Positions 23,563 through 33,088 of a stretch of DNA of 42,503 nt are shown here, piece after piece; positions within the stretch are counted from its first letter, which is position 1, and the number at the start of each line of letters is the position of its first letter. The stretch is from NCBI GenBank assembly GCA_024697645.1, contig JAILFH010000033.1, forward strand, positions 1 through 42,503, read 5' to 3'. Origin of the DNA: Prevotella sp. (lineage in GTDB: Bacteria; Bacteroidota; Bacteroidia; Bacteroidales; Bacteroidaceae). The notes below the pieces were generated by a model, which saw only the letters and a list, made by a program, of their open reading frames with translations, did no database searches and was not told the origin of the DNA. Both the position numbers and the translations under genes were made by a program.

Positions 23563-26469
23563 TTAATATCCAAAAATTTCCTCAGTTGTGAGTCGGCGGA
23601 TGGGACCAATCTTCTCGAGCGACTCGATGTCGAGTTCCTTCTCATCGCCGAGAATCACGTAACGATAAGGCTTGCGGGCCATCTGCTGCTGCTCGAAGCG
23701 GACGATGTCGCTCAACTGCAATGCGGGCAGAGCCTCATAGATGCGCTTGTCGATGTCGTAGTCGATACCCAGTTGCTTGGCTGAGAGCCATGCGTTGATG
23801 AGTGCGAACTTCGTGGTGCGCTGACTCTGCAGGCGCTTTGTCAGAGCGTCCTTTGCAATCTGGAATGCGGTCGGGCTCTCAGGCATCGTGTCGAGAATCT
23901 GGTGGAACTGACGCACGCAGTCCATCATCTTGTCGTTCTGAGTGATGATATGGGTCAGGAAATATTCCTTCTGGTCCTTATAACTCGGCTCCAGATAAGC
24001 GGCGAAGGCGTTATAAGCCAGACCGCGGGCCTCGCGCAGTTCCTGGAAGACGATTGTGTTCATGCCGCCACCGTAGTACTCGTTGAACAAAGCCTTCACG
24101 GCTGCCTCGCTGGGCTGCCAATCGCGCTGCTCGTTGTGAATCATGCGCATGTAGATGTTCTTAGCGTCGTAGGGCGCAATGACAATCTCGTTCTGCGGTG
24201 TGGGCTGCATGGTGTAGTGCTTACCTTCGGGCACAGCCACATACTTCTTAGCGGTCTTGTGCTGCTTGGTCACAACCTTTGCCAATTCCTTCTCAGAGAG
24301 AGGACCGTAATATAATAAGGTGTGGTCGTACTTCGAGAGATTCTTCAGCAGCGTGAGCAATTCCTGAGGATTCTGCTGGCGCAACTGAGCAATCGAAAGG
24401 TCGTGACGAGAGGGGTTGTAGGGGCCATAGACGCCATAGGAAACGAGGCGCGAGAAGTTCTGCTGCTGATTCAGTTTAGCATCGTTGCGGGCCTTCTCCT
24501 CCATAGCGACAAGTTGCTGCCAAGCGTCGTTGTCAACCTTCGCGTTCTGCAGCACGTTCTCCAGAAGTGCCAAAGCCTGAGGCATGTTCTCTGCCAGACC
24601 CGAAAGTATGACGTTCATGCTGCGAGCGCCCACGCTGATGCTATAGTCGCAAGCCAGTTTGTAGAACTGCTGCTTGATCTGCTCGTTGGTGAACTTATCG
24701 GTTCCGAGATAATCGATGTAGTTAGCGGCATAGCCATAACGCAGGTCGGCCTCATTACCAAACTCATAGCGGAAGGCGAGCGTGAAGCGACCATTCTCCG
24801 TGTTCTGTACATAGATATAGGGCAGATTGCGCTTGGTCTTGCCAAACGAGAGGTCGTTCTGGAAGTCAACGAAGCGCGGTTCGATGGGCTTCACCTGAGA
24901 GTTCTGCACGTCCTTCACGAACTGACTCATCTGATCGCGGTTCGTGGGAATTGGCGTAATCTGGGGCTTGTCAATCTTCTTCAGCGACTTGTCCTCACCC
25001 TGACGCTTCAGCACCGAAACATAGTTCTGACCGAAATGACGACGGGCGAAGTCGACAATCTGCTCCTTCGTAATGCCCGAGATGCGGTCGAGATAACCCA
25101 CCTGCTGTTCCCAGGGAATCTCGTTGATATAGGTATCGACGAAGAGATTAGCACGAGCCTGATTGCTCTCAAGGCGAGTGAAGTAGTTGAGTTTCGCATT
25201 GTTGATGATTGAAGGCAGCAGGTCATCTGAGAAATTGCCGCTCTTCAGTTTCTCAATCTCGGCGAGGAGCAGAGAGCGAACCTCCTCGAGCGACTGGCCT
25301 TCCTTCGGCGTTCCACCAAGGATGAAGCACGAATAGTCACGCAGGGTCTCGCTGCCACCAAAGGCACCGAGCATCTTCATCTGATTGTTGATGTCGAGGT
25401 CGATGAGACCAGCGGTTCCGTTGTTGAGCATATCGCCCACAACGTTCAGCGTGTCAATCTGCAGCGAGTTGCCGCGATCGAAGCGCCAGCCCATCCAGAG
25501 GGTCTCTGCCTCAAGTCCATAGACGGTCGTATCGCGCGGAGCAATGATGGGCTTCAGTGCGGGGAACTCGGGCTGACGAACGTCGGCTCCGGGCTTCCAG
25601 TTGCCGAAGTACTTGTCGATGATGGCAATCGTCTCGTCATAGTTCAGGTCACCAGCCATACAGATGGCGACGTTGTTCGGACGATACCACTTGTTGAAGT
25701 AGTTCTTGATGTTCACAATCGACGGATTCTTCAGGTGTTCCTGCGTTCCGATTGTGGTCTGAGTGCCATAGGGATGGGTCGGGAAGAGCATCTGGCTCAT
25801 TGCCTGCCAAAGTTTGCGTGAGTCCTGAGCAATACCGATATTGTACTCCTCATAGACGGCCTCGAGTTCGGTGTGGAAACCGCGAATCACCATATTCTGG
25901 AAGCGGTCGCCCTGAATCTTTGCCCAGTTCTCCACTTCGTTTGAGGGAATGTCCTCCGTGTAGCAAGTCACATCGTTCGACGTGTAGGCATTAGTGCCCT
26001 CAGCGCCAATGGCCGACATCAACTTGTCGTACTCATTCGGAATGAAATACTTGGCAGCGAGTTGCGAAACGCTGTCGATCTCGTGATACTTCTGGCGACG
26101 CAGTTCGGGGTCGGTGATGAGGCGATATTCCTCATAGCGGCGCTCGATGTCGTTCAGAAGCAGTTCCTCTGCGGCGGGGTCGCTGGTACCGAATTGCTTC
26201 GTACCCTTGAACATCAAGTGCTCAAGATAGTGGGCAAGACCCGTTGTCTCAGCGGGATCGTTCTTCGAACCCGTGCGAACAGCGATGTAGGTCTGAATGC
26301 GGGGTTTCTCCTTGTTGACTGACAGATAGACTTTCAGACCGTTGTCGAGGGTGTAGATGCGGGTCTGCATCTGGTCACCGGGGACGGTCGTGTAGTGATA
26401 GTCCTTAGCAGCGGCGTTGCTGCAAATGGCACAAAGCAGTAACAGTGCGCCGATGATTCTTTTCTTCAT
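23563..26469 (-). CDS. Exported M16-family zinc protease (pitrilysin-like)
   Basis: A 968-residue protein with a signal peptide (MKKRIIGALLLLC, ending SNAAA). The inverted zinc motif HYLEH is at residues 80-84 in the N-terminal M16 domain; the distal Glu lies about 75 residues later. Four M16-type domains fit the length, with the catalytic and non-catalytic halves in one chain, as in pitrilysin and insulysin. Such enzymes degrade short peptides in a closed chamber, here in the periplasm or on the surface. It follows the DUF4954 gene by 73 bases, a gap that contains a GGGCAGA/TCTGCCC hairpin, and runs into the fumarase gene. Confidence 0.9.
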   Translation of the reverse strand: MKKRIIGALLLLCAICSNAAAKDYHYTTVPGDQMQTRIYTLDNGLKVYLSVNKEKPRIQTYIAVRTGSKNDPAETTGLAHYLEHLMFKGTKQFGTSDPAAEELLLNDIERRYEEYRLITDPELRRQKYHEIDSVSQLAAKYFIPNEYDKLMSAIGAEGTNAYTSNDVTCYTEDIPSNEVENWAKIQGDRFQNMVIRGFHTELEAVYEEYNIGIAQDSRKLWQAMSQMLFPTHPYGTQTTIGTQEHLKNPSIVNIKNYFNKWYRPNNVAICMAGDLNYDETIAIIDKYFGNWKPGADVRQPEFPALKPIIAPRDTTVYGLEAETLWMGWRFDRGNSLQIDTLNVVGDMLNNGTAGLIDLDINNQMKMLGAFGGSETLRDYSCFILGGTPKEGQSLEEVRSLLLAEIEKLKSGNFSDDLLPSIINNAKLNYFTRLESNQARANLFVDTYINEIPWEQQVGYLDRISGITKEQIVDFARRHFGQNYVSVLKRQGEDKSLKKIDKPQITPIPTNRDQMSQFVKDVQNSQVKPIEPRFVDFQNDLSFGKTKRNLPYIYVQNTENGRFTLAFRYEFGNEADLRYGYAANYIDYLGTDKFTNEQIKQQFYKLACDYSISVGARSMNVILSGLAENMPQALALLENVLQNAKVDNDAWQQLVAMEEKARNDAKLNQQQNFSRLVSYGVYGPYNPSRHDLSIAQLRQQNPQELLTLLKNLSKYDHTLLYYGPLSEKELAKVVTKQHKTAKKYVAVPEGKHYTMQPTPQNEIVIAPYDAKNIYMRMIHNEQRDWQPSEAAVKALFNEYYGGGMNTIVFQELREARGLAYNAFAAYLEPSYKDQKEYFLTHIITQNDKMMDCVRQFHQILDTMPESPTAFQIAKDALTKRLQSQRTTKFALINAWLSAKQLGIDYDIDKRIYEALPALQLSDIVRFEQQQMARKPYRYVILGDEKELDIESLEKIGPIRRLTTEEIFGY

Positions 26470-26495
26470 ATTGTTAAGGTTTTGTTATTCTTTGT

Positions 26496-26534
26496 GGGCA
26501 GAGATCGTCGAAATAACTCCAGAACCTTCTGCCC
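26496..26534 (-). other. Intercistronic hairpin between DUF4954 and M16 genes
   Basis: GGGCAGA and TCTGCCC form a 7-pair stem around a 25-base loop in the 73-bp gap between the two genes. No T-run follows on the minus strand, so it is more likely an mRNA-processing or partial-termination element than a full terminator. Confidence 0.35.
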
Positions 26535-26542
26535 ATCGTTGT

Positions 26543-28399
26543 CTACATATACAGTTTCTGATTCTCGAAGTCTACCTCGCTGTCGAGGAGTTCGAGGAAG
26601 TCGTCGAGAACGCCCTCTTCCACATCGCCCAGCGTGTATTCCTTCTCAGCATCCTTGCGAATTTCAGCGATCCACGCGCGACGGGCAGTGACATAGTCCT
26701 GACGCACGCGCTCGGCATCATCCTCCGTAATCTCGGTCAGACCGTAGTAGTCACAAATCATGCGATAGGTCCAGGTCCAGCGATATTCCGAATAGTTGCT
26801 GTCGATCTCCCTGAAGCGGTCAAGTACATCTTCGATGGTCTCGAGGTTGCCCGACTCAATGTCGTTGATGAGTCGCTGCTCCTCGCTCTCGGGCAGCAGC
26901 AGACCCGAGAGGTCGGTCCAGTTGCCAAGTCCAACATCAGTGATGGGCTTCGTCAGCGCGTGACGCTTCAGCACGGCTCCCATATAGATGCGGAGCGCAA
27001 TATCGTAGTACTTGATGCCCTTGCGAAGCGACGATGCATTGATGACGTACTCGTGATAGTTATAGGTGGAGACGTTGTCGCCCGAAGCCGCACGAAGTCG
27101 TTCGAGGATCTGCTTTCCGCGCAGAATCTCACCCACGGAATAGGGCGAGAGCCAGTCGAAGTTGACGATGCTCTTGCGTCCGTCAGCAGGGCGCTTGTCG
27201 CGCTTCGGCCATTTGCGAATGTCGCGATAGAGTCCAACAGTCGTGAGGTTGCGTCCCGGCGAGAGATACATCGTGTCGCCATAGGCAATCAGATAACTGA
27301 AGGGCAGGTCGCGCGTGTCGGGATGATACATCAGTTTACCGAAGCAGACCGAGAATGTTCCGATGGTCGCAGGCATCAGCAGATAGGCGCCCGAGGCAGT
27401 CTTCGTGCCACGCTCGAGGGTTCCGTAGTGCATGGGACCCATCTTATAGGCGTGGTTCGAGAAGTTCGTTGCCGAACCAGCATTGTAGAACGAGAACATT
27501 CCGCCGATGAGCAGACTCGACTTATGGTGGGAAGCCGTGAACGGGCCACAGAATGCGGCACAGGCCTCACCGTTCGACATGTAGGAATTAGCGAAGAACA
27601 CGCTGGCCGAAGCCGTGAATCCATTGCTCACGTGACAAGCCTCACCGACGAAGCAGTCTTCCATCTTCACCGAATTGATGATGGCGCAACCGTCGGAAAT
27701 GATGGAGTTCTCGCAGATGACACCCGTTCCGATATAGACCGTATTCGTGGGAGACGAACTGATGGTGCAGTCGCTCAGGCGAGCAGCACCGCTAATCTCG
27801 CAACAGTCGTAGATAACGGTGTTCGTGATTTCCTTCGTGTTCACAATCTTCACATTATTGCCGATGGTTCCACGATCGGGCATCGTGCGCTGAATCTGCT
27901 CGTTGATCATGCGGCGGATTGCGTCCTTCAGCGGCTTGTTGTGGAAATGATTCACCATAAAGGCTGCAAACTGACTGTTCAAATCGCGGAACAGCACCAG
28001 ATTGCCGTCACCCACCTCGTTGAGGACCGAAATCAGATGGCCCTCGCCATAGGTAGCGCCCTCAGTAGTCTCCATCGTGCAGACGTTGGAAATATAGGTG
28101 TCGTCGCCGATGGTATAGTTATTGATGTAGTTTCCAATGTTCTCAATGAGACAGTTGTCGCCGACGGTCACGTTGCGCAGTGTGGCATTATTGATGCCTG
28201 AGTGCTTCACGAAGCCCTTCGAAACCTCGACATTTTTCTCAAAGTTGCCCAGTTGAATGTCGCCGTAGAACATCACACGGTGGAAGTAGTTGGCACGAAA
28301 ATCTTCGGCCACCGTCACGCGTGTCCAGTCTTCCGACCAGCAACTGTTGCTCTCCAGAAGATCTATCTCCTGTTCAGTCAATTGTCTGTATTGGTTCAT
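26543..28399 (-). CDS. DUF4954-family protein with left-handed beta-helix repeats
   Basis: A protein of about 618 residues of the DUF4954 family, found widely in Bacteroidales. Residues 60-330 contain many hexapeptide-like turns (VTVGDNCLIENIGNYINNYT, later GTIGNNVKIVNTK) that build a left-handed beta-helix, as in sugar nucleotidyltransferases and acyltransferases. No nucleotidyltransferase signature is seen, so it may bind a sugar or acyl substrate; the function is unknown. The start MNQYRQLTEQEIDLLE is preferred over one 15 codons upstream because the family starts near there, but this is not certain. It lies 117 bases after hflX, in a gap made of short GAATAG repeats. Confidence 0.75.
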   Translation of the reverse strand: MNQYRQLTEQEIDLLESNSCWSEDWTRVTVAEDFRANYFHRVMFYGDIQLGNFEKNVEVSKGFVKHSGINNATLRNVTVGDNCLIENIGNYINNYTIGDDTYISNVCTMETTEGATYGEGHLISVLNEVGDGNLVLFRDLNSQFAAFMVNHFHNKPLKDAIRRMINEQIQRTMPDRGTIGNNVKIVNTKEITNTVIYDCCEISGAARLSDCTISSSPTNTVYIGTGVICENSIISDGCAIINSVKMEDCFVGEACHVSNGFTASASVFFANSYMSNGEACAAFCGPFTASHHKSSLLIGGMFSFYNAGSATNFSNHAYKMGPMHYGTLERGTKTASGAYLLMPATIGTFSVCFGKLMYHPDTRDLPFSYLIAYGDTMYLSPGRNLTTVGLYRDIRKWPKRDKRPADGRKSIVNFDWLSPYSVGEILRGKQILERLRAASGDNVSTYNYHEYVINASSLRKGIKYYDIALRIYMGAVLKRHALTKPITDVGLGNWTDLSGLLLPESEEQRLINDIESGNLETIEDVLDRFREIDSNYSEYRWTWTYRMICDYYGLTEITEDDAERVRQDYVTARRAWIAEIRKDAEKEYTLGDVEEGVLDDFLELLDSEVDFENQKLYM

Positions 28400-28516
28400 A
28401 TACTTTAGTTGTTGATTCTCAATTGCCAGACGTCGGGCAGACATCAGAATGGTCCCGACTGCTGACTATTCATAAAACTATTCTATTCGTCTATTCTAAT
28501 ACCCTATTCCCCTACT

Positions 28517-29809
28517 CTATTCGTCTACGTTGTAGAGGAAATCATTGTAAGGATATTTCTGCACATGAAGTTCGCGAACTTTCTTATAGACCACCTCGCG
28601 GAACTCGTCGATGTTCTGCTTCTCGAGTGCGGATATGAAGAGGCAGTTCTCATTGAGACGGCCCATCCACGTGCGCTTCAGTTCTTCGAGCGAGACATTC
28701 TCCTTCGTCGGAGGCGTCAGGTCGTCCTCGTCTTTCTCCGTCCACGTGTAATTGTCAATTTTATTGAACACAATCATCGACGGCTTCTCTGCACAGCCGA
28801 GGTCGCCGAGCGTCTTCTCCACGACCTTAATCTGCTCCTCGAAATCGGGATGCGAGATGTCGACAATGTGAAGCAGGAGGTCGGCCTCACGGGTCTCGTC
28901 GAGGGTTGACTTAAACGAGTCCACCAAGTCGGTCGGCAACTTGCGGATGAAACCTACGGTGTCGGCCAACAGGAAAGGCAGATTCTCGATGACCACCTTG
29001 CGAACGGTGGTATCGAGCGTTGCGAACAGTTTGTTCTCGGCAAACACATCGCTCTTCGACAGCAGGTTCATAATCGTAGACTTACCCACGTTCGTATAGC
29101 CCACAAGCGCCACACGAATGAGGCGCCCACGGTTCTTGCGCTGGGTAGTCTTCTGCTTGTCGATTTCCACGAGACGCTCCTTCAGCAACGTGATGCGCTG
29201 ACGGATGATACGCTGGTCCATCTCAAGTTGGGTTTCACCAGGTCCACGAAGTCCCACAGAACCCTTACCGCCGCCCGAACCAGAGCCACCGCCCTGACGC
29301 TCGAGGTGAGTCCACAAGCGCTGCAGTCGGGGCAGCATATAGCGATACTGTGCCAGTTCCACTTGGGTCTTGGCGTTCGCCGTTTGTGCTCGCATTGCGA
29401 AAATATCCAGAATCAGACTCGTGCGGTCGAGAATCTTCACCTTCAGTTCCTGCTCGATATTGCGAATCTGCTTTGCCGAGAGTTCATCGTCGAAGATCAC
29501 CATTCCCACGGGTTCGGTCTCGGGAGTCAGTTCAACGCCTTCGGCTTCGAGTTCGTCTGCCTCGTCCTGACGACGTCTGATGAAGTCGCGAATCTCCTCG
29601 AGTTTTCCTTTTCCCACATAGGTCACCTGACTCGGTCCGTTCACGCGCTGTGTGAACCGCTTTACGACCACTGCTCCAGCCGTTTCGGCCAGAAACTCAA
29701 GTTCGTCAAGATATTCCTTTGTCTTTGCTTCGCCCTGATTCTGTGTGATGAGGCCCACAAGCACCGCAGTTTCGGCTTTGGCCTCAGATATGACAAATTC
29801 TTTCATCAA
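28517..29809 (-). CDS. hflX: GTPase HflX
   Basis: A 430-residue GTPase that binds and splits 70S or stalled ribosomes, mainly during stress. The N-terminal HflX domain contains VTYVGKGKLEEIRDF and the linker LRGPGETQLEMDQR. The G-domain has the P-loop GYTNVGKS (residues 237-244), G3 as DTVGFI and G4 as NKID. The Gly-rich GGGSGSGGGKGS before the linker is usual. Two adjacent ATGs could start it. A full promoter at 29827-29857 lies in the first unit of a tandem repeat array. The downstream genes follow in the same direction, so hflX heads the unit. Confidence 0.95.
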   Translation of the reverse strand: MMKEFVISEAKAETAVLVGLITQNQGEAKTKEYLDELEFLAETAGAVVVKRFTQRVNGPSQVTYVGKGKLEEIRDFIRRRQDEADELEAEGVELTPETEPVGMVIFDDELSAKQIRNIEQELKVKILDRTSLILDIFAMRAQTANAKTQVELAQYRYMLPRLQRLWTHLERQGGGSGSGGGKGSVGLRGPGETQLEMDQRIIRQRITLLKERLVEIDKQKTTQRKNRGRLIRVALVGYTNVGKSTIMNLLSKSDVFAENKLFATLDTTVRKVVIENLPFLLADTVGFIRKLPTDLVDSFKSTLDETREADLLLHIVDISHPDFEEQIKVVEKTLGDLGCAEKPSMIVFNKIDNYTWTEKDEDDLTPPTKENVSLEELKRTWMGRLNENCLFISALEKQNIDEFREVVYKKVRELHVQKYPYNDFLYNVDE

Positions 29810-29825
29810 TTATATATAATATGGT

Positions 29826-30135
29826 GCAAAGGTACGAATAAGTGAGCACAATGCAAAATAAAAACGTGATTTTATTTTCATTGTCGAACGAAAGTACCTT
29901 CGGCGTAGCCAAAGTACGAATAAGTGAGCAGAATGCAAAAAGAAAATGAAATTTTATTTTGCTTTTTGCGAGCGAAAGTACCTTCGGCGCATGCCAATGG
30001 AGCGAATAACTGAGTGAAATACAAAGAAAAAAACTGAGTTTTTCGCATTCATTTCCACAGAATAGTTGCTCCACCGCAAACAAACAGTCTAAATAACTGA
30101 GCGAAATAGAAAACAAAAACATAGTTTTTAGAAGA
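29826..30135 (-). repeat. About 84-bp tandem repeat carrying promoter parts
   Basis: Four degenerate units start at 29827, 29910, 29995 and 30081 (steps of 83, 85 and 86). Each begins, on plus, with a CAAAG-TACGAATAAGTGAGC-like stretch and later has CGAACGAAAGTACCTTCGGC or a relative. In the unit nearest hflX both promoter boxes are perfect; in the others CAAAGTAC has lost one base and the boxes decay. A minus-strand frame across the array (29784-30146) overlaps hflX and is not considered a gene. No other gene lies in this gap of 420 bp. Confidence 0.75.
29827..29857 (-). promoter_or_regulatory. hflX: hflX promoter
   Basis: On the minus strand TTTG, 19 bases, then TACCTTTG, 18 bases before the start codon. 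It is the gene-proximal unit of an array in which the -7 and -33 parts recur upstream in altered form. Confidence 0.75.
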
Positions 30136-30150
30136 AAAATGCCCATTTCA

Positions 30151-30182
30151 TTTGGCAGGTTTCGGCAAAAATCGTATCTTTG
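30151..30182 (+). promoter_or_regulatory. nagB: nagB promoter
   Basis: TTTG, 20 bases, TATCTTTG: full match to both boxes. The leader to the ATG at 30230 would be about 40 bases. It should drive nagB and the fusion gene behind it. Confidence 0.75.
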
Positions 30183-30229
30183 CAGTTTAGATTAAAGCAT
30201 AATTAAATTTTAACATAAATCATTGAATT

Positions 30230-31021
30230 ATGAGAGTTATCATTGAACCCGATTATGAGCAGTTGTCACGCTGGGCTGCTGAACATGTTATCAAGCGCAT
30301 CAACGAATTCAATCCTACCCCAGACCATAAGTTCGTACTGGGTCTTCCTACAGGTTCTTCGCCCGTAGGCATGTATCGCAATCTTGTGAAGGCCAACAAA
30401 GAAGGCCGCGTCTCGTTCAAGAACGTACTGACGTTCAATATGGACGAATATGTGGGACTGCCCGAGGAGCATCCCGAGAGTTATCACTCATTCATGGCAA
30501 CCAACCTCTTCAACCACATCGACTGCCCGAAGGAGAACATCCACATCCTCAACGGCAACGCTGAGAACCTTGAGGCTGAGTGCGCCCACTACGAGGAGAT
30601 GATCGTCGAGGCTGGCGGCATCGACCTGTTCATCGGCGGTATCGGACCCGACGGCCACATCGCCTTCAACGAGCCCTTCTCGTCGCTTGCTTCCCGCACC
30701 CGTCAGAAGACCCTCACCACCGACACCATCATCGCCAACTCACGCTTCTTCGACAACGACGTGAACAAAGTGCCGAAGACCGCTCTGACCGTAGGTGTTG
30801 CAACCGTAATGGACGCTCGCGAGGTGATGATTCTCGTCAACGGACACGCTAAGACACGCGCCCTGCAGGCAGCCGTTGAGGGTCCCGTCACACAGGCTTG
30901 GACCATCAGCGCCCTTCAGGAGCACCGTCACGGAATCATCGTCTGCGACGAGGCTGCAACCGACGAACTGAAGGTGGCTACCTACAAATACTTCAAGGAC
31001 ATCGAAAAAGACAATCTATAA
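30230..31021 (+). CDS. nagB: Glucosamine-6-phosphate deaminase
   Basis: A 263-residue enzyme that turns glucosamine-6-phosphate into fructose-6-phosphate and ammonia, the entry point of amino sugars into glycolysis. The numbering matches Escherichia coli NagB (266 residues) exactly at the catalytic positions: Asp72 in FNMDEYVG, Asp141 and His143 in [13 protein letters not shown], and Glu148. The phosphate loop is LPTGSSPVG. The gene has its own promoter and is followed after 65 bases by the NagB-like/PIG-L fusion, with a strong hairpin between them. High expression is likely, judged from the promoter and the codon use of the two genes. Confidence 0.97.
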   Translation: MRVIIEPDYEQLSRWAAEHVIKRINEFNPTPDHKFVLGLPTGSSPVGMYRNLVKANKEGRVSFKNVLTFNMDEYVGLPEEHPESYHSFMATNLFNHIDCPKENIHILNGNAENLEAECAHYEEMIVEAGGIDLFIGGIGPDGHIAFNEPFSSLASRTRQKTLTTDTIIANSRFFDNDVNKVPKTALTVGVATVMDAREVMILVNGHAKTRALQAAVEGPVTQAWTISALQEHRHGIIVCDEAATDELKVATYKYFKDIEKDNL

Positions 31022-31035
31022 AAATCAATCATAGC

Positions 31036-31065
31036 GGCGATGGGTTCCAGTCGGAACTTATCGCC
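31036..31065 (+). promoter_or_regulatory. Intercistronic hairpin nagB to fusion gene
   Basis: A 13-pair stem from G36 to C48 with G53 to C65 (GGCGATGGGTTCC with GGAACTTATCGCC, two G-U pairs) closed by the tetraloop AGTC. It lies in the 65-bp gap and is not followed by a T-run. Such structures often stabilise the upstream message or partly stop transcription, which would set more NagB than fusion protein. Confidence 0.6.
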
Positions 31066-31086
31066 ACTTCAATATCTACACAAGCC

Positions 31087-33078
31087 ATGAGACTAAACCT
31101 AAGTTCACAAATTGTACTAAACAAAGTACCCGAGGAATTCTATCGTCCGTTCACCGCTGTCGACCGCAGCGAAATCACGCGAATGGAGAAGATTCCCACA
31201 GAAATCTATCCTAAAATGGAGGCAGCGGCCGAGGCCATTGCCTATGCCATCATCGACGAAATCAAACACAAGGAACGCGAAGGCAAATACTGCGTGCTCG
31301 GACTGGGCACAGGCACTTCGCTCACTCCTGTCTACGACGAACTCATCCGACGCCATAAGAAAGAGGGCGTGAGTTTCCATAACGTAGTGGTTTTCAACGC
31401 CTACGAGTATTTCCCCCTCACTTCCGACTCTCCCCATTCTGCGATTCAGGTGCTCCACGAGCGTTTCCTGGACCACGTGAACATCGACCGCCAGAACATC
31501 TTCTCGCTCGACGGAACAGTTGCTCAGGAGAATGTTCAGCAGCACTGCCGTCTCTACGAGCAGCGCATCAAGACCTTCGGTGGTATCGACGTGATGCTGC
31601 TGGGAATCGGTCGTATGGGAAACATCGCAACCAACGAGCCGGGTTCGTCGCTCAACTCTCCCTCACGTATCATCCTGATCGACGCTACGTCGCGTGAGGA
31701 GATGACCCACAGCATGAACAGCAGCGAGATGGTGCCGCCGTGTTCCATCACGATGGGTGTTGCGACGATTCTTGCCGCTCGCCGCATCTATCTGACCGCT
31801 TGGGGTGAGAGCAAGGCAGAGATCATTCAGAAGACCGTTGAAGGTCGCATCACCGACCAGATTCCTGCTACCTTCCTGCAGACCCACAACGACGTTCATG
31901 TGGTGACCGACCTCGCTGCAGCCAGCAAGTTGACTCGCATCGTTCACCCCTGGCTCGTCACTTCGCTCGACTGGACCGACAAACTCGTTCGCTCGGCGCT
32001 GGTGTGGCTTTGCCAGAAGACCGGCAAGCCCATTCTGAAACTCACCAACAAGGACTACAACGAGAACGGACTTTCGGAGTTGCTGGCGCTCTACGGCTCG
32101 GCCTACAACGCTAACATCAAGATCTTCAACGACCTGCAGCACACCATCACGGGCTGGCCAGGTGGTAAGCCCAATGCCGACGACACCTATCGCCCCGAAC
32201 GTGCAAAACCGTTCCCGAAGCGTGTGATTGTGTTCTCACCCCACCCCGACGACGACGTGATTTCGATGGGCGGAACCATTCAGCGACTCGTGGCTCAGGG
32301 ACATGAGGTTCACGTGGCCTACGAGACCTCTGGCAACATCGCCGTTGGCGACGAAGAGGTGACTCGCTTCATGCACTTCATCAATGGATTCAACCAAATC
32401 TTCGGTGAAGGAAAGGATGAAGTAATCAACAATAAGTATAAGGAAATCAAGGAGTTCCTGAAGAACAAGAAGGAAGGCGACCTCGACACTCGCGACATTC
32501 TGACTATCAAAGGACTCATCCGTAGAGGTGAGGCTCGTACGGCCAGCACCTACAACCAGATTCCTCTCGAGCGTGTCCACTTCCTCGACCTGCCGTTCTA
32601 CGAGAGCGGAAAGATTGAGAAACTCCCGATGTCGGAGAAGGATGTGGCCATCGTCCAGAAACTCATCACCGATGTGAAGCCCCATCAGATCTATGTGGCT
32701 GGCGACCTTGCCGACCCACACGGAACCCACCGCAAGTGCACCGACGCTGTGCTCGCCGCTATCGACGAGGAGAAGAATGCCGGAGCCGAGTGGCTGAAGG
32801 AATGCCGCATCTGGATGTATCGCGGTGCCTGGGCTGAATGGGAAATCGAGAACATCGAGATGTGTGTTCCCATGTCGCCTGAAGAACTGCGTGCTAAGCG
32901 AAACTCCATCCTGAAGCATCAGTCGCAGATGGAGAGCGCTCCGTTCCTCGGCAACGACGAACGCCTGTTCTGGCAGCGTGCTGAAGACCGCAACCGAGGC
33001 ACAGCCAAACTCTACGACGATCTCGGTCTGGCCTGCTACGAGGCTATGGAGGCCTTCGTAGAGTACAAACCGCTCTAA
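31087..33078 (+). CDS. Fusion: inactive-looking NagB-like domain plus PIG-L deacetylase domain
   Basis: A 663-residue protein. Residues 35-290 are a NagB-like domain that keeps the sugar-phosphate loop (GLGTGTSLT) but has Tyr106, Met177 and Asn179 where NagB has the catalytic Asp72, Asp141 and His143; only the Glu of NEP (184) remains. Residues 378-663 are a PIG-L/LmbE-type deacetylase with SPHPDDD (His386, Asp389) and a second zinc motif DPHGTH (543-548). PIG-L enzymes remove N-acetyl groups from GlcNAc-type sugars. A reasonable hypothesis is a GlcNAc-6-phosphate or similar deacetylase tuned by the dead NagB domain. The start at 31087 is chosen because the longer frame runs back into nagB. 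Databases usually name this family a deaminase, which the residues do not support. Confidence 0.85.
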   Translation: MRLNLSSQIVLNKVPEEFYRPFTAVDRSEITRMEKIPTEIYPKMEAAAEAIAYAIIDEIKHKEREGKYCVLGLGTGTSLTPVYDELIRRHKKEGVSFHNVVVFNAYEYFPLTSDSPHSAIQVLHERFLDHVNIDRQNIFSLDGTVAQENVQQHCRLYEQRIKTFGGIDVMLLGIGRMGNIATNEPGSSLNSPSRIILIDATSREEMTHSMNSSEMVPPCSITMGVATILAARRIYLTAWGESKAEIIQKTVEGRITDQIPATFLQTHNDVHVVTDLAAASKLTRIVHPWLVTSLDWTDKLVRSALVWLCQKTGKPILKLTNKDYNENGLSELLALYGSAYNANIKIFNDLQHTITGWPGGKPNADDTYRPERAKPFPKRVIVFSPHPDDDVISMGGTIQRLVAQGHEVHVAYETSGNIAVGDEEVTRFMHFINGFNQIFGEGKDEVINNKYKEIKEFLKNKKEGDLDTRDILTIKGLIRRGEARTASTYNQIPLERVHFLDLPFYESGKIEKLPMSEKDVAIVQKLITDVKPHQIYVAGDLADPHGTHRKCTDAVLAAIDEEKNAGAEWLKECRIWMYRGAWAEWEIENIEMCVPMSPEELRAKRNSILKHQSQMESAPFLGNDERLFWQRAEDRNRGTAKLYDDLGLACYEAMEAFVEYKPL

Positions 33079-33088
33079 ACTTATTCCA

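Noticed and set aside
29784..30146. Minus-strand frame over the hflX promoter repeats
   Set aside because: It consists of translated repeat units, overlaps the start of hflX and lacks any domain.
30898..31086. Upstream extension of the fusion gene
   Set aside because: The frame is open back into nagB, but the NagB-like domain needs only the start at 31087 and the extension would overlap nagB by more than 120 bases.
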